This document shows positions 61,086 through 64,000 of a DNA stretch of 64,000 nucleotides, piece by piece; positions within the stretch are counted from its first letter, which is position 1; each line of letters starts with the position of its first letter. The DNA comes from Lates calcarifer (lineage: Eukaryota; Chordata; Actinopteri; Centropomidae). Made by a program: the position numbers and the translations under genes. Location of the stretch: positions 25,558,144 to 25,622,143 of the forward strand of contig NC_066848.1 in assembly GCF_001640805.2 (NCBI RefSeq), given 5' to 3'. Below the pieces are notes generated by a model, which ran no database searches, was not told the origin of the DNA, and saw nothing but the letters and a program-made list of their open reading frames with translations.

Positions 61086-62007
61086 ACAAAAAACTGAGGA
61101 CATCAGGGTTTATAGTGGGTTACATTACACTACCATCTCCCCATACAAATTGAGGTGCTATCTACACAGTAGATAGGGCCAAAATGCGATTCATTTTCTA
61201 TTAACTGCTAAAGAGGAACAGCAAGCAATTTTGAAAGGATAAAATGACTCCATCATTAAATCCAGACATGACTGTAGACTGTATAATGTTTCATATGAAC
61301 TAAGGAATCTTCTTTTTGGCAGTGTCACATTGAAAAACATTTGATCAGTGACAAAACAATCCACAGAATGCAGTATTGTCAAGTTTAAAACAGTTCATGT
61401 TCATCCATAAAAAAAACTTGATTACTTGTGATGTTGGTGTGCAGTTGAAATGCAATAAAGGTGAGGTCTTTGATGGACAAATAGGCAACGTGAGTTTTGC
61501 AGTTAAGCATTAAAAACGTTTTAGTGTTCAAATGACAAATCCCTGTTTTTTTGTCAAATTAAATGTCATATTTTCAGTTCAGAAGAAAATGATAAGCATT
61601 TTGAAGACACAATTTGTCCAAACCCCACATAGAGCACTTATTTGAAAACCATTTTAAAAATCTGATTAGAATTAAAGCTCCTCTTAACCAATACATTCAA
61701 AACTTAAATTGTATGCAGTGCAGCAGTAGAAAGTTAGAGGAGCAGAAAGCCATTACAACAGATTCATTGTGGCAATGTGGCAATATTGCACATGAGGAAT
61801 ACACAAGTATAACATGTACAGTATAACAATATATATTTTAATGTCTGCTGGAATTCACTCGAGTTGAAAAAGTTGACTTCTGTAGCAATAAATGTCAGGA
61901 ACAACTGGCTGCTCTGTCCTGATCTGAGTGACAACCACTGAGCGAAATAAATTTTATTTCCCATCCGATGTGTGTTCTTTCTCTCTTCTCCTGCATTCTT
62001 GTTTCAG
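61086..62007. other. ltbp1 intron part, nothing else recognised
   Basis: AT-rich intron between the last cbEGF of the array and the LAP-binding TB domain. Confidence 0.65.
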
Positions 62008-62169
62008 TACTGTCAGAGGAGCGTAAGGAGTGCTACTATCGTCTCAATGATGAGAACCTGTGTGAGAGTGTGCTGACCAGCCATGTCACCCTGCAGGAGT
62101 GCTGCTGCACGCTGGGAGCTGGCTGGGGTGACAACTGTGAGGTACATCCCTGTCCCGTCAATGGCACAG
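62008..62169 (+). CDS. ltbp1: ltbp1 exon: LAP-binding TB (8-Cys) domain
   Basis: Phase 1-1 exon after TTGTTTCAG and before GTGAGT. It reads ECYYRLNDENLC, QECCCTLGAGWGDNC and then EVHPCPVNGT. The CCC core marks a TB domain and the position marks it as the one that disulfide-exchanges with the TGF-beta propeptide. In LTBPs that bind LAP, two extra residues lie between the sixth and seventh cysteines; they are present here as His-Pro, where I recall Phe-Pro in human. The eighth cysteine is in the next exon. NGT is a potential glycosylation site. Confidence 0.95.
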
Positions 62170-63037
62170 GTGAGTTAGAGGAGGAGACAGAACCATATCA
62201 CACAGATAGTATAGTATAGTTAGTTGCTAGACACAGCTTGTGCTCTATTTCAGTAAAACTGTTAATATCCCATTTTAATCAGCATCATTTTGAAAGCTTC
62301 TGTGTGTGGTTGATTTAATGAGGTGTGCAGATTGCAGCACCACCACAGATTTAAGAATTATATTCTATATAGACCATGCCCCTGTTCTTTGTATGTAGAT
62401 AAATGAGTAAGTTACATTTGATCGATAATAACAAAAGTCTGGGATATAACATATCAATTTAATTTGAGAGTCAGAAAGCAAATAAGTGTACATCCCCTTT
62501 GTTGAGCTATTTAAGAAGAATGGTTGAAGAAAGGGGTCCTAGTGCTAAAACGTCTGGATGTAGTTTCATTAATTCTGATTCTGACTGAAGCTTAAATGTT
62601 TGTCCTCATTGCCACTGTTAATATTGGTACCGATAACACTGGGGCTCAAATAGTCACGGCATTTATATATTTTAGACTAGACTATTGAAGTTCATTTTTA
62701 TTCTCCTGCCACAGTCAGAGTTCCCATTATTGGCTTCAACTGGTGTGAAACAAAAAAATGGATCATAGAAATCTGAGCATATCACATTAGTTTTAGCTTT
62801 TCTTGGCGTGATTTGCTCTCTAAAACCTGCACAATGCTTTTATTTAGCCATTTTTATTTGATCTGAATAAAACATTTTGGTTGACTGGGGATAATTAATT
62901 TTCTCTTTTATTCAGGAAGTGTGTACCATAACACATTCACAGTGTGTTTCAGCATATACTGCAGGAATGCCAATGCACACACACAGTTGGAACAGTGGAT
63001 GCTTAACCTCCATGCTTCAATTTTTGTCTCCTTTCAG
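62170..63037. other. ltbp1 intron, no other feature recognised
   Basis: Less than 0.9 kb of AT-rich intron that splits the LAP-binding TB domain before its last cysteine. Confidence 0.7.
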
Positions 63038-63127
63038 ACCAGTTTAACCAGATGTGTCCATCTGGAAGAGGTTTTATTCCCAGTGGAGACTTGTTGTATG
63101 GAGTACCAACTGCGGACAGCTACAAAA
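63038..63127 (+). CDS. ltbp1: ltbp1 exon: end of LAP-binding TB and start of linker
   Basis: Phase 1-1 exon after CTCCTTTCAG and before GTAAGA. It reads D-Q-F-N-Q-M-C-P-S-G-R-G-F-I-P, giving the eighth cysteine of the TB domain, then a short linker ending A-D-S-Y-K. This parallels F-T-E-M-C-P-K-G-K-G-F-V-P and N-Y-K in human LTBP1 as I recall. A next cbEGF exon is expected beyond the window; none was recognised between 63128 and 64000. Confidence 0.92.
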
Positions 63128-64000
63128 GTAAGACTACTGTGTCTACATGGCCTAACCAGTCACATCACAGGTCACACAGTTGATCTACAGTGTTTGATGA
63201 AATATTTTTGGTGACATCATGGTACATAATTTCATATCATTTTAGATAATTCATAATATTATACTCACCTACATACAGTTGTCACACAAGTTGCAAATTG
63301 CCATTAGTGAACTGTAGTTTCCATTAGTAATTACAGTTACTAGTTTGCATCACATCTGTGCTCCCCTTTGTCTCTTTGCACAGACTCAGAGTGAAAATAC
63401 AAAGTAATGCTAAACCTGGACTAAAAAACATGATAACTGTGTTTGAAATCTCTCTTTAGTTACCATATGATGTTCATAGTTTCCCTGTGCCATTTTATTT
63501 GAGTACCTGAATTGTGAATGTGAATTTTATAAACTCCTATTAGTGATGACACAAAATGATGATTAAAAAATGTAAGAAATCTGAATGAATATGTTTAAAG
63601 AGTGTACAGTACACCAATAAGCACTGAAGCCTGTGTTGAATTGGAACGATACCACAGGGAAAAACCTTAACCACATCTAATGATTTTGTTGAAATATATT
63701 TTAAAAAAAATGTAATACACATTGTACACACTTCCTCATCAGAAGCTTAAGGGAAGACATGAGTACATCACAATCTGACCTGATGCTGTTCTCAGCTGGC
63801 GATGGTGATACAATCTATCCTTCTGGGTATCTCTGTCTGTCGCTAATGCCACTTGAATGCTACATGAAAATTAACATATACTTAAATATGTTCATGTTAT
63901 AGTTACACATGTGCCCTAACCATTATAGTCATTGTAATTCTACATAACTCCACATTCCATATACTCCTGGCTAACCATTGTAATACGTCTCTCCACTGTA
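63128..64000. other. ltbp1 intron, continues beyond the window
   Basis: No exon recognised. The phase-1 donor at 63128 requires a further exon downstream, expected to be a cbEGF. Confidence 0.65.

Larger units (their letters stand above)
11363..63127 (+). other. ltbp1: ltbp1 gene, internal part (18 exons, both ends outside the window)
   Basis: Eighteen exons with AG acceptors and GT donors join in one open frame of 834 codons. Domain order is EGF, linker, hybrid domain, cbEGF, TB, hinge, eight cbEGFs, LAP-binding TB, which is the LTBP layout. Linker and TB sequences match LTBP1 rather than LTBP2, 3 or 4 as I remember them, for example NIHIKHPPEASVQVHQVSQ and the CCC cores of the TB domains. 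The product is a secreted extracellular-matrix protein that binds latent TGF-beta and fibrillin. The first junction enters in phase 1, so coding sequence must exist upstream, and the last exon ends in phase 1, so more follows. Identity as ltbp1 is strong; the exact ohnolog or species cannot be told. Confidence 0.93.

Noticed and set aside
1..64000. CRISPR arrays, operons, bacterial promoters, riboswitches
   Set aside because: The window is vertebrate intron-exon DNA; tandem repeats seen are micro- and minisatellites without spacer structure.

Overview
The window looks like intron-rich vertebrate DNA, most likely from a teleost fish. It holds short coding exons with GT/AG borders, long AT-rich introns, many (CA)n/(TG)n microsatellites, and relics of Tc1-like, Harbinger-like, non-LTR and tRNA-SINE elements of the kinds common in fish genomes. 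No complete gene starts and ends inside it, and there is no bacterial-type gene content.

The only gene I can support is an internal part of ltbp1 (latent TGF-beta binding protein 1) on the + strand. I placed 18 coding exons between 11363 and 63127. They join without a stop or frameshift into 2502 nt (834 codons). In order they encode: a non-calcium EGF-like domain with a His/Gln repeat; a linker matching LTBP1; the hybrid (8-Cys) domain over three exons; a calcium-binding EGF (cbEGF); a TB (8-Cys) domain; a short proline-rich hinge over two exons; eight cbEGF domains, one per exon; and the latency-peptide-binding TB domain, whose last exon ends at 63127. Apart from the phase-0 junction between exons 2 and 3, every junction is phase 1. 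The signal peptide, N-terminal region, last TB domain, C-terminal EGFs and both untranslated regions lie outside the window. LTBP1 is a secreted matrix glycoprotein that disulfide-links to the TGF-beta propeptide (LAP) and stores the latent complex on fibrillin microfibrils.

Layout: 1-11362 has no recognised exon and is probably an upstream intron or 5' flank. It holds an AT-rich minisatellite, a LINE 3' end, a Harbinger transposase relic and other repeats. 11363-18480 carries the EGF, linker and hybrid-domain exons. 18481-46483 is mostly intron with five exons' worth of coding at most (26745, 34773, 39630) and most of the mobile-element relics. 46484-63127 is exon-dense, carrying the second hinge exon, the cbEGF array and the LAP-binding TB domain. 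63128-64000 is intron.

The points most worth a second look are: the cbEGF array appears three modules shorter than I recall for human LTBP1; the two-residue insertion of the LAP-binding TB domain reads His-Pro where I recall Phe-Pro; the hinge is short; two small inverted-repeat elements are flanked by TTAA; and a 46-bp near-perfect palindrome lies in a LINE relic. I found no convincing unknown biological system. Family comparisons are from memory, without database searches.
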